Source: CAIUMH01 sp963758555
GTDB taxonomy: Bacteria; Actinomycetota; Acidimicrobiia; Acidimicrobiales; RAAP-2
Direction: 5' to 3'
Assembly (NCBI GenBank): GCA_963758555.1
Contig: CAVWVW010000003.1
Span: 1,984,001 to 2,048,000, forward strand
Length of the DNA: 64,000 nucleotides
Shown here: positions 29,901 to 38,454 of the stretch, piece by piece
How the letters are laid out: every line of letters starts with the position of its first letter
Numbering within the stretch: position 1 is the first letter of the stretch
Notes under the pieces: model-generated
What the model saw: only the letters and a program-made list of their open reading frames with translations
Told to the model about the DNA's origin: nothing
Databases searched by the model: none
Program-made: the position numbers and the translations under genes

Positions 29901-31271
29901 CGTCACCGTGGTCGACGAGGCGCCACCCCCGAGGAGCGCCTGTTTCTGTTGGATCACTGGATAGGACGCATTCGTGTACTGGAACTGGTCGGCTGTCGTC
30001 ACGGCGCTCTGCCCGGCAGGACCCGTCACCGACACGTTGACGGTGCCTGAGCCTGCGGGAGCGACCGCCGTGATCGAGGTGGCTGAGTTGACCGTGAAGC
30101 TCTTGGCCGCCACAGCACCGAACATGACTGACGTGGCCCCCGTCAGGTTGGTGCCCGTGATGCTCACCGAGGTGCCACCCGCCGACGTACCCACCGACGG
30201 GCTGAGCGACGTCACGGTGGGCACGTCGTTGCTGCACGGCAGGGTGCCGCTGTCGAGCGTGGCGCCAGAGGTCGACACGAACCCGTAGGACATGCTCGAG
30301 GCGTGCAGCGTCATCTTCAGCGCGCCGAAGTGGGTGTCATCCTGGTAGGCCAGGGCCGCCGGAGGTGTTCCCTGGTTGGCGTAGCTGAGGTGGTCGACGC
30401 CTCCCGTGCCCACGATGAACTCTGCCGTGCCCGACGAAGAGGCGTTCTCGTTGTCGTCCATCGGGTTGAAGCGCTCGTAGAAGTGGCTGTGACCAGCCAA
30501 GACGGCGGTGACGTGACCAGCGACGGCGTCATCCCACAGCGTCGAGAAGTTGGCGTCGCTCCCCGTGTCCCCGGAGTCCCATCTCGGGTTGTGGCTGGTC
30601 ACGAGGATGCAGTCGCCCTGGTGCGCAGCGAGGTCGTTTCGGAACCACGTCTCTTCTGGCGTTCCGGCGGCCCAGCCACCTGCGGTGCCGGGCCAGATCG
30701 TGTCCAGGGAGACGACGTGCCACGTCCCTCCGTTCACCGGGACGTCGTAGCTGTACCAGTCGTTGGTCGACGCGGTGACGCTCGAGGGCAGCTCGTTGAG
30801 ACCTGAGGAGCCGAAGTAGCTGAAGTAGTTGGTGGCGTTGCCGAGCTGGGCGCACTCGCACTCGGCGGCATCGCCGTAGTCATGGTTGCCCGGGACCGGC
30901 CGGATCGTCACGCCTGGAATGCGACTGGAGAGCTTCCCCCACGATTGCCCGTAGCCAGCCTGGTATTGCGCCAGCGTCGGCAGCTGCCCTTGCGCGTTGT
31001 TGTTCACGTACTGGTTGTCCCCCAGAGGAAGGACGTACTGCGGGTTCATCGACACGATCTCGTTGGCGGTGGCCGCCTGCTGGCACGAGCTGGGATCAGC
31101 CCCTGAGAAGTTCGCGTCGGCGGGGTCGCACGCGATATCGCCAGCAGCCACCACGACAGGGTCTGAGACGGCACCTGCCGATCGAACGGCGATGTGCACG
31201 GTGGCGAACACCATGGCCGCGATCGCGCAGAGGGCCAGCATCACCCTGCTCACGCGTACCGTCACTGACAT
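26964..31271 (-). CDS. secreted purple-acid-phosphatase-like metallophosphatase with TIG, FN3 and repeated ~200-residue modules
   Basis: Exported protein of 1,435 residues. Signal peptide MSVTVRVSRVMLALCAIAAM… RSAGA. Residues ~38-335 are a calcineurin-like metallophosphoesterase with VVAAGDIACD, LPLGDNQYV, PVPGNHDYG, LVTSHNPRW and LAGHSHFYERF, the expected metal ligands. Then a TIG domain (~345-425), a ~200-residue module (439-638), two FN3 domains, the module again (836-1035), two FN3 domains, and a third module to the end. FN3 units read SGVTATAGNASATVSWTAPA. The natural substrate is unknown; extracellular phosphate release or dephosphorylation of surface polymers are both possible. ATG at 31271 chosen for the signal peptide; an in-frame ATG at 31316 exists. 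Divergent from the deacetylase gene. Confidence 0.82.
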   Translation of the reverse strand: MSVTVRVSRVMLALCAIAAMVFATVHIAVRSAGAVSDPVVVAAGDIACDPADANFSGADPSSCQQAATANEIVSMNPQYVLPLGDNQYVNNNAQGQLPTLAQYQAGYGQSWGKLSSRIPGVTIRPVPGNHDYGDAAECECAQLGNATNYFSYFGSSGLNELPSSVTASTNDWYSYDVPVNGGTWHVVSLDTIWPGTAGGWAAGTPEETWFRNDLAAHQGDCILVTSHNPRWDSGDTGSDANFSTLWDDAVAGHVTAVLAGHSHFYERFNPMDDNENASSSGTAEFIVGTGGVDHLSYANQGTPPAALAYQDDTHFGALKMTLHASSMSYGFVSTSGATLDSGTLPCSNDVPTVTSLSPSVGTSAGGTSVSITGTNLTGATSVMFGAVAAKSFTVNSATSITAVAPAGSGTVNVSVTGPAGQSAVTTADQFQYTNASYPVIQQKQALLGGGASSTTVTLATPASAGDLLVATGAVYPGTAAGVSGPSGFTLAGSTSGAGSSGEYLWYKVAAGGETSFTFNQAASSSNYSEFGVTEISGGFSSVSVDGAPAWQSSASKVTGFTQSYASAPSSSGELAYSFFVTSNATAQTTPSGWTLINSPTATNDNAGSYLEQAGSTAPTITTSGLSPSGGYTAGMVVFKTSTSAPTAPSAPSGVTATAGNASATVSWTAPANGGSTITGYTVTASPGGATTTVSGSTLTAALTGLTNGQAYTFTVTATNAVGTSAPSTPSSSVTPSAPTAPSAPSGVTATAGNASATVSWTAPANGGSTITGYTVTASPGGATTTVSGSTLTAALTGLTNGQAYTFTVTATNAVGTSAPSTPSNSVTPVALASYAVIQQKQALLGGGASSTTVTLATPASAGDLLVATGAVYPGTAAGVSGPSGFTLAGSTSGAGSSGEYLWYKVAAGGETSFTFNQAASSSNYSEFGVTEISGGFSSVSVDGAPAWQSSASKVTGFTQSYASAPSSSGELAYSFFVTSNATAQTTPSGWTLINSPTATNDNAGSYLEQAGSTAPTITTSGLSPSGGYTAGMVVFKTSTSAPTAPSAPSGVTATAGNASATVSWTAPANGGSTITGYTVTASPGGATTTVSGSTLTAALTGLTNGQAYTFTVTATNAVGTSAPSTPSSSVTPSAPTAPSAPSGVTATAGNASATVSWTAPANGGSTITGYTVTASPGGATTTVSGSTLTAALTGLTNGQAYTFTVTATNAVGTSAPSTPSNSVTPVALASYAVIQQKQALLGGGASSTTVTLATPASAGDLLVATGAVYPGTAAGVSGPSGFTLAGSTSGAGSSGEYLWYKVAAGGETSFTFNQAASSSNYSEFGVTEISGGFSSVSVDGAPAWQSSASKVTGFTQSYASAPSSSGELAYSFFVTSNATAQTTPSGWTLINSPTATNDNAGSYLEQAGSTAPTITTSGLSPSGGYTAGMVVFKFT
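26976..29957 (-). repeat. 1,191-bp period duplication inside the metallophosphatase gene (2.5 copies)
   Basis: The segment starting at 26976 recurs at 28167 and 29358. Each full period encodes one ~200-residue module plus two FN3 domains (397 codons); the third copy holds only the module. Copies differ at scattered single bases only (for example Ser/Asn before VTP, and a TGG/GGG change near 29890), implying very recent duplication or gene conversion. Short-read assemblies often collapse such arrays, so the copy number given may be a minimum. Confidence 0.92.
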
Positions 31272-31580
31272 CAACGCTACCTTTGGCCTCGTGCAGACGG
31301 CGTTGATGATCGCCATGACTTCAGGTGGGCCGCAAGGGTGCCTCTGTCGCCAGGGCCATCGATTCGCCACGATCCGGGGCTTCGGAGATGACCATCTGAG
31401 GCGCGACGCTGCGACGCCACGGACTCGTCAGGAAAACAGCGGTATTTCACACGGTACGGTGTACAGCGTGGGCGTCCCAGATGCGTCACAAGGGCGTCCC
31501 CAGCGCTCTTCTTCTGTGTGCGGTCGATCGGTGCGCAGCCACAAAACCCTCATGAGAAGGCTCGGAGACAGGGGCAGACG
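31272..31580. other. divergent intergenic region between metallophosphatase and deacetylase genes
   Basis: About 310 bases between two outward-facing starts, so promoters for both genes must lie here. I see a GGAGA-type ribosome binding site just before the GTG at 31581 and no RNA gene or ORF of note. No confident -10/-35 pair can be named. Confidence 0.4.
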
Positions 31581-32267
31581 GTGACGACGGTAGATGCGCT
31601 CCGGGTGAGAGCCGGTCAGATGCGCCTCAAGGCCCGCCAATCATCGCCGCGTGTCGCAGGCTGTCATCATCGGCTCGCTGGAACCAAGCGATCCGTCGCT
31701 CTCACCTTCGACGACGGTCCCGATCCACAGTTCACACCCGAGATCCTCGATGTCCTCGCCGCTCAGGGCGTGCGGGCAACCTTCTTCCTCGTCGGCTCTC
31801 GAGCAGAGCGTCATCCCGAGATCGTGAGAAGGATCAAGGACGAAGGGCACGCCATCGGATCGCACACCCAGACGCACCCTGACCTCTGGGAGGTGCCGTT
31901 GAACCAGGCGATCCAAGAGTTCCGGCACGGACGAGCGACCTTGGAGTCCATCACCGGATCCTCCGTGCCTCTGTTCCGGCCGCCGAAGGGCTCGTTGAAC
32001 CTGAGTCAGGCAGCGTCGGTCCGCGCCTTGCAGCTCCACACCTGGCTCTGGTCGGTCGACCCCGGCGACTGGAAGCCCGAGACCAGCCCGGACGCCATCA
32101 TGGGAGGGCTGGGCGAGCTGCAACCTGGCGACGTGGTGCTGCTGCACGACGCGATCGAGAAGCCAATCGAAGAAAGCACCACCGATCGCTCGGCGACCGT
32201 GGGCGCCCTGTCGCTGATCATCGAGGAAGCTCGCTCGCAGCGATTCGAATTCGCCACGCTCTCGTAA
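31581..32267 (+). CDS. polysaccharide deacetylase (CE4/NodB family)
   Basis: Metal-dependent de-N-acetylase acting on GlcNAc-type polymers or peptidoglycan. All five CE4 motifs are visible: TFDDGPDPQ (catalytic base and metal Asp), SHTQTH (metal His pair), FRPPKGSLN, WSVDPGDW and VVLLHD. About 228 residues, the size of a bare catalytic domain. The GTG at 31581 follows GGAGACAGGGG. No signal peptide or membrane helix is apparent from this start, which is unusual for an enzyme that normally works outside the membrane. Divergent from the metallophosphatase and 58 bases before a glycosyltransferase on the same strand. Confidence 0.9.
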   Translation: MTTVDALRVRAGQMRLKARQSSPRVAGCHHRLAGTKRSVALTFDDGPDPQFTPEILDVLAAQGVRATFFLVGSRAERHPEIVRRIKDEGHAIGSHTQTHPDLWEVPLNQAIQEFRHGRATLESITGSSVPLFRPPKGSLNLSQAASVRALQLHTWLWSVDPGDWKPETSPDAIMGGLGELQPGDVVLLHDAIEKPIEESTTDRSATVGALSLIIEEARSQRFEFATLS

Positions 32268-32325
32268 CCACCAAGCAGCCCGTCTCAGACCTGCGGTCCC
32301 CCACCCTCAACAGCTCAGGAGGCTC

Positions 32326-33303
32326 GTGAAAGCCCTAACGATTGCCATCGCCTCGTATCAACGGAGAGAGGCCGTCACCCGGTTGGTCGAAGCCCTCCAG
32401 ACTCTGGCGGAAGAAGCCCCCGCTTCGTGGGCTGGGGTTGACGTGCTGGTGGTGCTCGACGGATCGACGGATGGGTCTCGAGAGGCCCTCGCCGCCCTCG
32501 AGTGCACCGTTCCTCTGACGGTGCTCTGGCAAGAGAACGGTGGCCTCTCCGCCGCTCGCAACGCGGGGCTCAACGCAGCCACGGGCGAGATCATCTGGTT
32601 CTTAGACGATGATCTCGTCCCACTGAGCGGGACCATCGATCTTCACCGGGCAGCGCACGAGGACTCTGAGCACTCCATGCTGATCGGCCCCTGCGACGTG
32701 GCCCCGTCGATCAGCCTCTCGGAGGATTCCGAGCAGTACTGGGAGCACCTGTCAGTCCTTCGAGACCAGGGCGAGACGATCACGAGGTTTGACCTGATCG
32801 CCGTGGCGAACTCCAGTGTTCCCACCCAGCTGATGCGCTCGGTCGGTGGGCTCGATGAGGAGTTCGTCGGCTACGGCCTTGAGGACTACGAGCTGGGCCT
32901 GCGGCTCCTGCAGGCAGGGACGAGCGTGCGCTTCGACCGGCAAGCGGCCTGTTGGCACTACAGCTCGATCGATCCAGAGCTGGCGCGGCTGCGACGTCGA
33001 GAGGAGGGCCGCAACACCGTGCGATTCCTGCGCATGCATCCCGAGATCGCGGAGACCTACCTGCCTTCGAGCTATCCCGGTCGCTCCATGGAGCTCCTCG
33101 ATCGCCTGCGCCTGCGATCACCTTCGGCTCTGGCCGCCCTGTCCAAGGGATCCGCCTCGGTGATCCATGTGCTCAGCCCCCTCCTGGCACGATCGAAGCG
33201 GGGGCAGTTCATCCGAACCCTCCCCTACGACGCCTCCTACGCGGCAGGCGTGGCCGATCTCGATCGTTCGTTGGTTCCTCGCGCTCTCGGACGACCCGCC
33301 TAG
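32326..33303 (+). CDS. GT2-family glycosyltransferase
   Basis: GT-A fold transferase of 325 residues. N-terminal LTIAIASYQRREAVTRLVEA, nucleotide-binding VLVVLDGSTDGS, ENGGLSAARNAGLNAATGEI, metal-binding FLDDDLVP, and the catalytic-region ED motif in VGYGLEDYELGLRLLQAG. GTG at 32326 preceded by AGGAGG at a good distance decides the start. Likely adds one sugar to the cell-surface glycan; donor unknown. Follows the deacetylase gene on the same strand and is convergent with the GT4 gene at 33366. Frame intact. Confidence 0.9.
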   Translation: MKALTIAIASYQRREAVTRLVEALQTLAEEAPASWAGVDVLVVLDGSTDGSREALAALECTVPLTVLWQENGGLSAARNAGLNAATGEIIWFLDDDLVPLSGTIDLHRAAHEDSEHSMLIGPCDVAPSISLSEDSEQYWEHLSVLRDQGETITRFDLIAVANSSVPTQLMRSVGGLDEEFVGYGLEDYELGLRLLQAGTSVRFDRQAACWHYSSIDPELARLRRREEGRNTVRFLRMHPEIAETYLPSSYPGRSMELLDRLRLRSPSALAALSKGSASVIHVLSPLLARSKRGQFIRTLPYDASYAAGVADLDRSLVPRALGRPA

Positions 33304-33365
33304 CGAGCTCAACCCGAGCGCAACTCCAGCGGCGGAGGGGTCGCTGCGTCGTGAGCCCGGCCTTC

Positions 33366-34469
33366 TCAGGAAGCTGAAGCCTGCGGCGCGATTCGCTCGT
33401 AGAGATCCTCGTACGCGCTGGCCATGGCCTGGAGGCTGAAGTGCTCGAGGGCCCTCTGGCGACCCGCTGCCCCCATCGTGCGGCGCAGCGCTCGATCCTT
33501 GCCCACGAGCGCCATCGCTCCCGCCAGCGCGTCCACGTCGTCGGGCGGCACGACGAAACCGGTCACGCCATCGATCACCGCCTCGCGCACGCTCCCGACG
33601 TCGGTGGCGATGACCGGGAGCCCTGCGAGCATCGCTTCGAGGATGGACAGCGGGAACCCCTCGGCCCTCGACGCCAGCACGAAGGCGTCCCAGGTCCCGA
33701 GGAGCGCTCCGGGATCGTCGGTCCACTCGTGGAGCATGAAGCGAGCATCGAGTCCGAGCTCGTGTGCTCGGGCCACCAGGCCAGCTCGCTCGGCACCCTC
33801 GCCGGCGACCTCGACACGGACGTCGGGCACGCGGGCCAGCGCATCGAGGAGGACGTCGATGCCCTTGACCGGATCGAGGCGTGCCAAGCATCCGAAGACA
33901 ACTGGATCGCTCTCGGGTCCGTCGTGGGCCACGATGCCGTGGTCCACGACGCCGTTGTGGATCGTGAGCACCGAGCCGCTCGCGACCTTGGAGGCCTGCT
34001 CGACCAGCCGAGCAGCCGCGTCTCCCACCGCCACGTGGGCGCTGAGGCCCTGCGCGGTCAGCCGCTTGACCAGCTGGCTTCGCAGCCCGACACCGTCGAG
34101 CGGAAGGTGCTCGACCGCGATCACACGCAGCCGTGGCAACGTGCGGGCCGCCAAGAGCGCCTCTCGACAAGAGGGCATCCAGTTCAAGTTGGCCTGGAGG
34201 ATCTCGATCGAAGACGCGTCGAGTGCTCGGCGATAGCGGAGCAGGCCGGGCAGATCATGAGCGCCCCGAGCTCGCTCCACGACGACGGTCGCGCTGCCTG
34301 GCCGCACCGCGGCGAGACGCTCGACGATCTCTGGGGAGTTGCCGATCACGGTGGCCTGGACGTGAGGCCCCAGGGAGAGGAGCAGGTTGGCCAGGGCGAT
34401 CTCCGCCCCGGCGTAGTCGGATGCGTCTGTGAAGTACCCGATGCGGACAGAGCTCCGCGTGGGAGTCAC
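33366..34469 (-). CDS. GT4-family glycosyltransferase
   Basis: GT-B retaining glycosyltransferase of 367 residues. The N-terminal domain has IGYFTDASDYAGAEIALANL; the donor domain has VVFGCLARLDPVKGIDVLLD, VRVEVAGEGAERAGLVARA, and EGFPLSILEAMLAGLPVIAT with the E(x7)E pair. The GTG at 34469 overlaps the ABC ATPase stop by GTGA, so the two are co-translated, although the open frame extends further upstream. This links it to the ABC exporter: it may finish the glycan that the exporter moves. Convergent with the GT2 gene at 32326. Confidence 0.9.
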   Translation of the reverse strand: MTPTRSSVRIGYFTDASDYAGAEIALANLLLSLGPHVQATVIGNSPEIVERLAAVRPGSATVVVERARGAHDLPGLLRYRRALDASSIEILQANLNWMPSCREALLAARTLPRLRVIAVEHLPLDGVGLRSQLVKRLTAQGLSAHVAVGDAAARLVEQASKVASGSVLTIHNGVVDHGIVAHDGPESDPVVFGCLARLDPVKGIDVLLDALARVPDVRVEVAGEGAERAGLVARAHELGLDARFMLHEWTDDPGALLGTWDAFVLASRAEGFPLSILEAMLAGLPVIATDVGSVREAVIDGVTGFVVPPDDVDALAGAMALVGKDRALRRTMGAAGRQRALEHFSLQAMASAYEDLYERIAPQASAS

Positions 34470-35710
34470 GTATGGATGTCCCACGAGTACGGCACCGCCA
34501 ACGCACCCGCCGCCATGCTGTGGACGACGGCGCGAGGTCCGGTCGCCGCCTCGCCCACCACTCGGAAGGCAGCGACCTCGAGCCACTCCGTGAGCGTCCC
34601 CACCGCGTCTGAGGCGAAGACCTCCGCCCACACCCGATAGAGACGGGGCAGCAGCGGCAGCTCGGCGATGAGGAGCCGGCACTCCCAGTGCGTGCCCACG
34701 CGCTCAGGGACGTTGCCGTCCTCGAGCATCGAGCACTGCACCAGCATCCCGGGGCGACCGTCGCTGATGCCGACCGACACGTAGGGCCGTTCGAGAGGCT
34801 TGTCTCCCTCGAAGCGAAGCCGGATCTCGATCGAGTCGCCCGACTTGAACTGAGCCTGCTCTTCGCCGTTCGCTCCGTGGCAGCTGGCCCCAAGGATGCG
34901 CAGCGGTCCGACGTTCTCGCCTTGGCCGATGCCGCCGAGCTGGTTCTCCTCGATCATCTCGACGTACTGGGAGAGCACAGGCTTGAGATCGCCCTGGGCA
35001 AGGACGCGCCCGTCGGCGAGCAGCGCCCCACGCGTGCACAGCGCCTCGACCGTCGAGAGGTGGTGCGAGACGAACAGCAGCGTGGTGCCCTCACGAGACA
35101 GCTTGGTCATTCGCTCGACGCAGCGAGACTGGAACGTGACGTCACCCACGGCAAGGGCTTCGTCGACCACGAACACGTCGGGTTCGATGTGGCTGGCGAT
35201 GGAGAAGCCAAGGCGAAGCTGCATCCCAGATGAGTAGAACTTGACCTGCGTGTCGAGCGACTCCGAGAGGCCCGAGAAATCCACGATGTCGTCGAATCGC
35301 TGCCGGATCTCGGCTCTCGGCATGCCGATGATGCTCCCGTAGAGCCAGATGTTCTCTCGACCAGTCAGCTCGGGGTGCACCCCTGCGCTCACCTCGATCA
35401 GCGCTCCGACTCGACCCCGCACCCGCACCTTGCCGCTGGTGGGTGGCGAGATGCGGCTGATGATCCTCAGCGCCGTCGACTTTCCGGCACCGTTCGAGCC
35501 GATCAGGGCGTAGGAATCACCCTCCTCAACCTCAAGCGAGATCCGATCGAGCGCCAGCTTCCCGGTCTGCGGCCGGGGATCAGAACGCTGGCCGCTCAAG
35601 CGCTTGGCGATCCGCCGAGGTGCGCCAGAGATCACCCGACCCAAGCTGTCGCGCTGCACCCCTCCCATCCGGAAGCGCTTCGTCACCTCTTCAAGTTTGA
35701 GTGCCCACAT
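34466..35710 (-). CDS. wzt: ABC polysaccharide exporter ATPase with C-terminal glycan-binding domain (Wzt type)
   Basis: ATPase subunit of an ABC-2 exporter for lipid-linked polysaccharide. Residues ~1-235 are the nucleotide-binding domain: Walker A IGSNGAGKST, signature YSSGMQLRLGFSIA, Walker B DVFVVDEALAVGD, switch LLFVSHH. Residues ~245-414 form a beta-rich extension (FKSGDSIEIRLRFEGDKPLE; YVSVGISDGRPGM) like the Wzt C-terminal domain that recognises the glycan end. 414 residues is normal for Wzt with that domain. It starts 2 bases after the permease stop, forming a permease-ATPase-GT4 operon. Confidence 0.93.
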   Translation of the reverse strand: MWALKLEEVTKRFRMGGVQRDSLGRVISGAPRRIAKRLSGQRSDPRPQTGKLALDRISLEVEEGDSYALIGSNGAGKSTALRIISRISPPTSGKVRVRGRVGALIEVSAGVHPELTGRENIWLYGSIIGMPRAEIRQRFDDIVDFSGLSESLDTQVKFYSSGMQLRLGFSIASHIEPDVFVVDEALAVGDVTFQSRCVERMTKLSREGTTLLFVSHHLSTVEALCTRGALLADGRVLAQGDLKPVLSQYVEMIEENQLGGIGQGENVGPLRILGASCHGANGEEQAQFKSGDSIEIRLRFEGDKPLERPYVSVGISDGRPGMLVQCSMLEDGNVPERVGTHWECRLLIAELPLLPRLYRVWAEVFASDAVGTLTEWLEVAAFRVVGEAATGPRAVVHSMAAGALAVPYSWDIHT

Positions 35711-35712
35711 GG

Positions 35713-36594
35713 TTAGACCACATCCGCCATTTCAGGTTCGAGGTGCTTAAAGAGCGTGTGGCCACCCAACAGCAAGAGCGTGCCGGTGGCGGCACTGATC
35801 CCGAGGAGCGTCCAATCCGGAAAGGTGCCCAGCGCGAAGACGTTGCGGAAGGCGGTGATCGGTCCGACGAAGGGGTTCACCGCTGCGTAGAGCAGCTGCC
35901 ACTTCTGCGGGACGTTGGTGATCGGGTACGCCACCGGGCTTGCGAACATGAGGAACTGAACCGTGAAGGGCACCACGTACTTCACGTCGCGGTAGAAGAC
36001 CGCCAAGCCGCCCAAGATCAAGCAGAGGCCCAGCGTCGGGATGATGAGGCAGACCACCAGGAGCGGCAGCGTCACCAGCGAGACCCCGAGCTGGCCACCC
36101 AGGATCGGCTCGAGGATCAGCAGCAGCACCACCATGATCGAGAGGTCGACGAGGTTTGAGGCGACCGCTCCCAGCACAGGTGCCTCGCGGGGGAAGTACA
36201 CCTTGCGAAGGAGCGAGCCCTCGTTCACCACCGCGAGCGAGCCGAAGCTGATCGCTGAGTTCACGAACTGCCAGGGGCCAAGCGCGGAGATGGCGAAGGC
36301 CGCATACGGGACGCCGCCTCCCGAGATCCCGGCGACGTGTCCGAAGAACACGACGAAGATCGCGAGTGTGGCCAGCGGCTGCACGACAGCCCACGCGACG
36401 CCCAGCACGGACTGCTTGTAGCGAACCTGCAGACTGCGACGGGCGAACGAGCGGATGACCTCGCCGTGGGTGACCAGCAGCCGGAGCGACTCGAGAAACG
36501 ACGTGGGCCGAGAGCCGTCGGCCACGTACTCGAACTTGTCCCGATGCTCCGGGTCTGAGCGACCGTCGGGCGCCGTCTCGGTCGGTGCGGTCAC
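35713..36594 (-). CDS. wzm: ABC polysaccharide exporter permease (Wzm type)
   Basis: ABC-2 type membrane subunit pairing with the ATPase just downstream. After a polar N-terminus with a short amphipathic stretch (LRLLVTHGEVIRSFARRSLQ), six hydrophobic helices are visible, including GVAWAVVQPLATLAIFVVFF, SIMVVLLLILEPILGGQLGV and LVVCLIIPTLGLCLILGGLA. VRYKQSVLG matches the conserved amphipathic 'RDLKxRYRxSxLG' region of Wzm/TagG. The C-terminus ends in LLGISAATGTLLLLGGHTLF. 293 residues. Frame intact. Confidence 0.92.
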   Translation of the reverse strand: MTAPTETAPDGRSDPEHRDKFEYVADGSRPTSFLESLRLLVTHGEVIRSFARRSLQVRYKQSVLGVAWAVVQPLATLAIFVVFFGHVAGISGGGVPYAAFAISALGPWQFVNSAISFGSLAVVNEGSLLRKVYFPREAPVLGAVASNLVDLSIMVVLLLILEPILGGQLGVSLVTLPLLVVCLIIPTLGLCLILGGLAVFYRDVKYVVPFTVQFLMFASPVAYPITNVPQKWQLLYAAVNPFVGPITAFRNVFALGTFPDWTLLGISAATGTLLLLGGHTLFKHLEPEMADVV

Positions 36595-36630
36595 GGGCGG
36601 ACTCTCTGCGTTGAAGGCTTCACCTGACTC

Positions 36631-37627
36631 CTACCTGGTGCCCGTCGATTGTCCATGGGACTGCTGGTGTCGAAGCGGCTCGAGCCACTCGTTGGCCTCA
36701 TCGATCCAACCCGCCGGCATCGGTCGACGCTGCGCCTTGCGCCGCTGGCTGAGATAGCGGGGGCTGGTGATCGCCAGGCCAGCTCGCACCAGCGATTTCG
36801 GGGACCTGCCGCGGTAGGCGTTGCCGAGGAAGTGCCAGGCCGCGGAGCGTCGACGGTTGGCGTCCAGATCGATGTCGGCTTGACCGAGCTCGAGCCGAGC
36901 TCGATCGAGCGAGACGCCTCGCGCTCCGCTCCTCTGCGTACTTCTCTTCGATGATCGCGACGTCACGGTTAAAGCGTGGAGAGTTCCGAGACATGCTTTG
37001 ATCGTGGATCAGGTAGGCCACCAGAGGCCGGCTGACCCCAGCCATGGGGGCGTTGAGGGACAACCTGGACCACATGTCCCAGTCCTCGCCCCACTTGAGG
37101 CTCGTGTCGAACGCCCCGAGGTCTCGGACGAGCGACGTGAGCGCCATGGTCCCCGACCCCCCGCCGGGGATGTAGTTGTCCTGGAGCACGAGGCGAGCCA
37201 CGTCTCCCGCGGGCGGTGGCTGGTAGCCGGCGAGCAGGCGAAAGCTCGAATCGACGTGCACCGCCCCACACGCACACCACTTGGCTTCCGGTGCAGCGTC
37301 CAGCGCAGCGAGCTGGGCCGCCAGCTTCGTGGGAGCCCAGGTGTCGTCGTCGTCGCAGAACGCCACCCAGTGAGCCGCCGCCTTCGTCAGCCCGGAGTTT
37401 CGTGCTGCCGGCAGCCCTCTCGGTGCGTCGTGGTGGACCATGGACACTCGTGGATCGTCGAGAGACGCGACCATCTCGACGGTGTCATCCTCACAAGCCT
37501 CGTTGACGACGATCACCTCGAGGTCGACGTCTTGTTGTCGGAGGATCGCCTCGAGGGTCCGCCTGAGCATCTGACTGCGGTTTCGGGTCGGGACCACGAC
37601 GGAGACCTGCGGCGTCACCACGCTCAA
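36631..37627 (-). CDS. GT2-family glycosyltransferase (one frameshift)
   Basis: GT-A transferase of about 331 residues if the frame is repaired. N-terminal VSVVVPTRNRSQMLRRTLEA, VIVVNEACEDDTVEMV, GLPAARNSGLTKAAAHWVAF, CDDDDTWAP (metal site) and WGEDWDMWSRLSLNAPMAG. The frame breaks near 36925 after EEKYAEE; the other frame continues with a helical tail (GVSLDRARLELGQADIDLDA; SPKSLVRAGLAITSPRYLSQ) and stops at 36631. Such tails are common in GT2 enzymes of this type, so a single indel is inferred. 36 bases upstream of the ABC permease gene, same strand. Confidence 0.78.
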
Positions 37628-37839
37628 CGCCGTTCCTGATCATCGAGGGCGCGCCAGCTCCCCACCGCCTGCAGCCTTCCAACGCCTCTGATCACTTGGT
37701 GGGGTCCCCAAACATCGTAAGAGAAGCTTCCAGAACAACTTCGAACTCGGGCACGTCTCCGATCTTGCCTTTCCACATGCTACTTCTAGGGATTCGCAGG
37801 CCAGCAAGGTCCGATCGGAGCACCTCAGATCGAGCCTCG
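37628..37839. other. gap between GT2 and 2H phosphoesterase genes
   Basis: A 212-base stretch of lower G+C than its surroundings (for example TTCCAGAACAACTTCGAACT). It must hold the promoter of the minus-strand GT2-wzm-wzt-GT4 operon starting at 37627. No ORF, repeat or RNA is evident. Confidence 0.35.
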
Positions 37840-38364
37840 CTACCCGCTTTGGGCAAGATCAAACGCTTGATAGGTCGACCATGGAGCGTCTTGTGAAGCT
37901 CGACCTACCAACAAAACCGACTGGGCAGCGGCTGGAATGGGGACCACTGCTCGGAGCTCGCGAGCAGCTCGCTTCATGATTCGTCGGGGCTCGTCTTCGA
38001 CCACGGTGAGGTGGGGGATGACCGAGGCGAACGCACCTCCATACGCCGGGTAATCAGGGAACATGCCTTCCACGCTCTTCGTCATAGCGGCAAATGGCTC
38101 CTCAGGATCCGGCGAGAGATAGACCACCCTCCCGTCGAAGCTGTTCACGCTGCTCAACGCAAAGTCGAACCGTTGAATTGCCAGGAATAATCGGCTGAGA
38201 TCGTCGACAATCGACTGGCTGTACGGAGGTGGGATGAAGGGATAGAGCACAGAGATGTGGGGAGGAAGCTCCATTTCGTCCCTCAGGCCCACTCGGCTTC
38301 TCACGCCGCTAATGAAAGGTTCTGCTGACGCGATTGGTACGATGAGTGCCCCATCAGGCGCCAT
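37840..38364 (-). CDS. 2H phosphoesterase (2'-5' RNA ligase-like)
   Basis: Small enzyme of 174 residues with two HxS/T motifs: PPHISVLYPF (~33) and IPHLTVVEDE (~115), the paired catalytic histidines of the 2H superfamily that act on 2',3'-cyclic phosphates or related nucleotides. ATG at 38364 follows a GGAG site. No signal peptide or membrane helix. Lies downstream of the nucleotidyltransferase-like gene, same strand, 90 bases apart. Function in a polysaccharide locus is unclear; it could act on RNA ends, cyclic nucleotides or sugar-nucleotide cyclic phosphates. Family assignment is firm, role unknown. Confidence 0.8.
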   Translation of the reverse strand: MAPDGALIVPIASAEPFISGVRSRVGLRDEMELPPHISVLYPFIPPPYSQSIVDDLSRLFLAIQRFDFALSSVNSFDGRVVYLSPDPEEPFAAMTKSVEGMFPDYPAYGGAFASVIPHLTVVEDEPRRIMKRAARELRAVVPIPAAAQSVLLVGRASQDAPWSTYQAFDLAQSG

Positions 38365-38454
38365 GTGCTCCTACCTGCTTCCTAGTCACAACACCGCTCG
38401 ATATTGGGAGATCAGGATCCTCAGCCGGGTCTGGCTCTGTTCCTCGCGCACCGA

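Noticed and set aside
23443..29957. Possible CRISPR array because of regular repeats
   Set aside because: Units are 261 and 1,191 bases, fully coding and without unique spacers; no cas genes are present.
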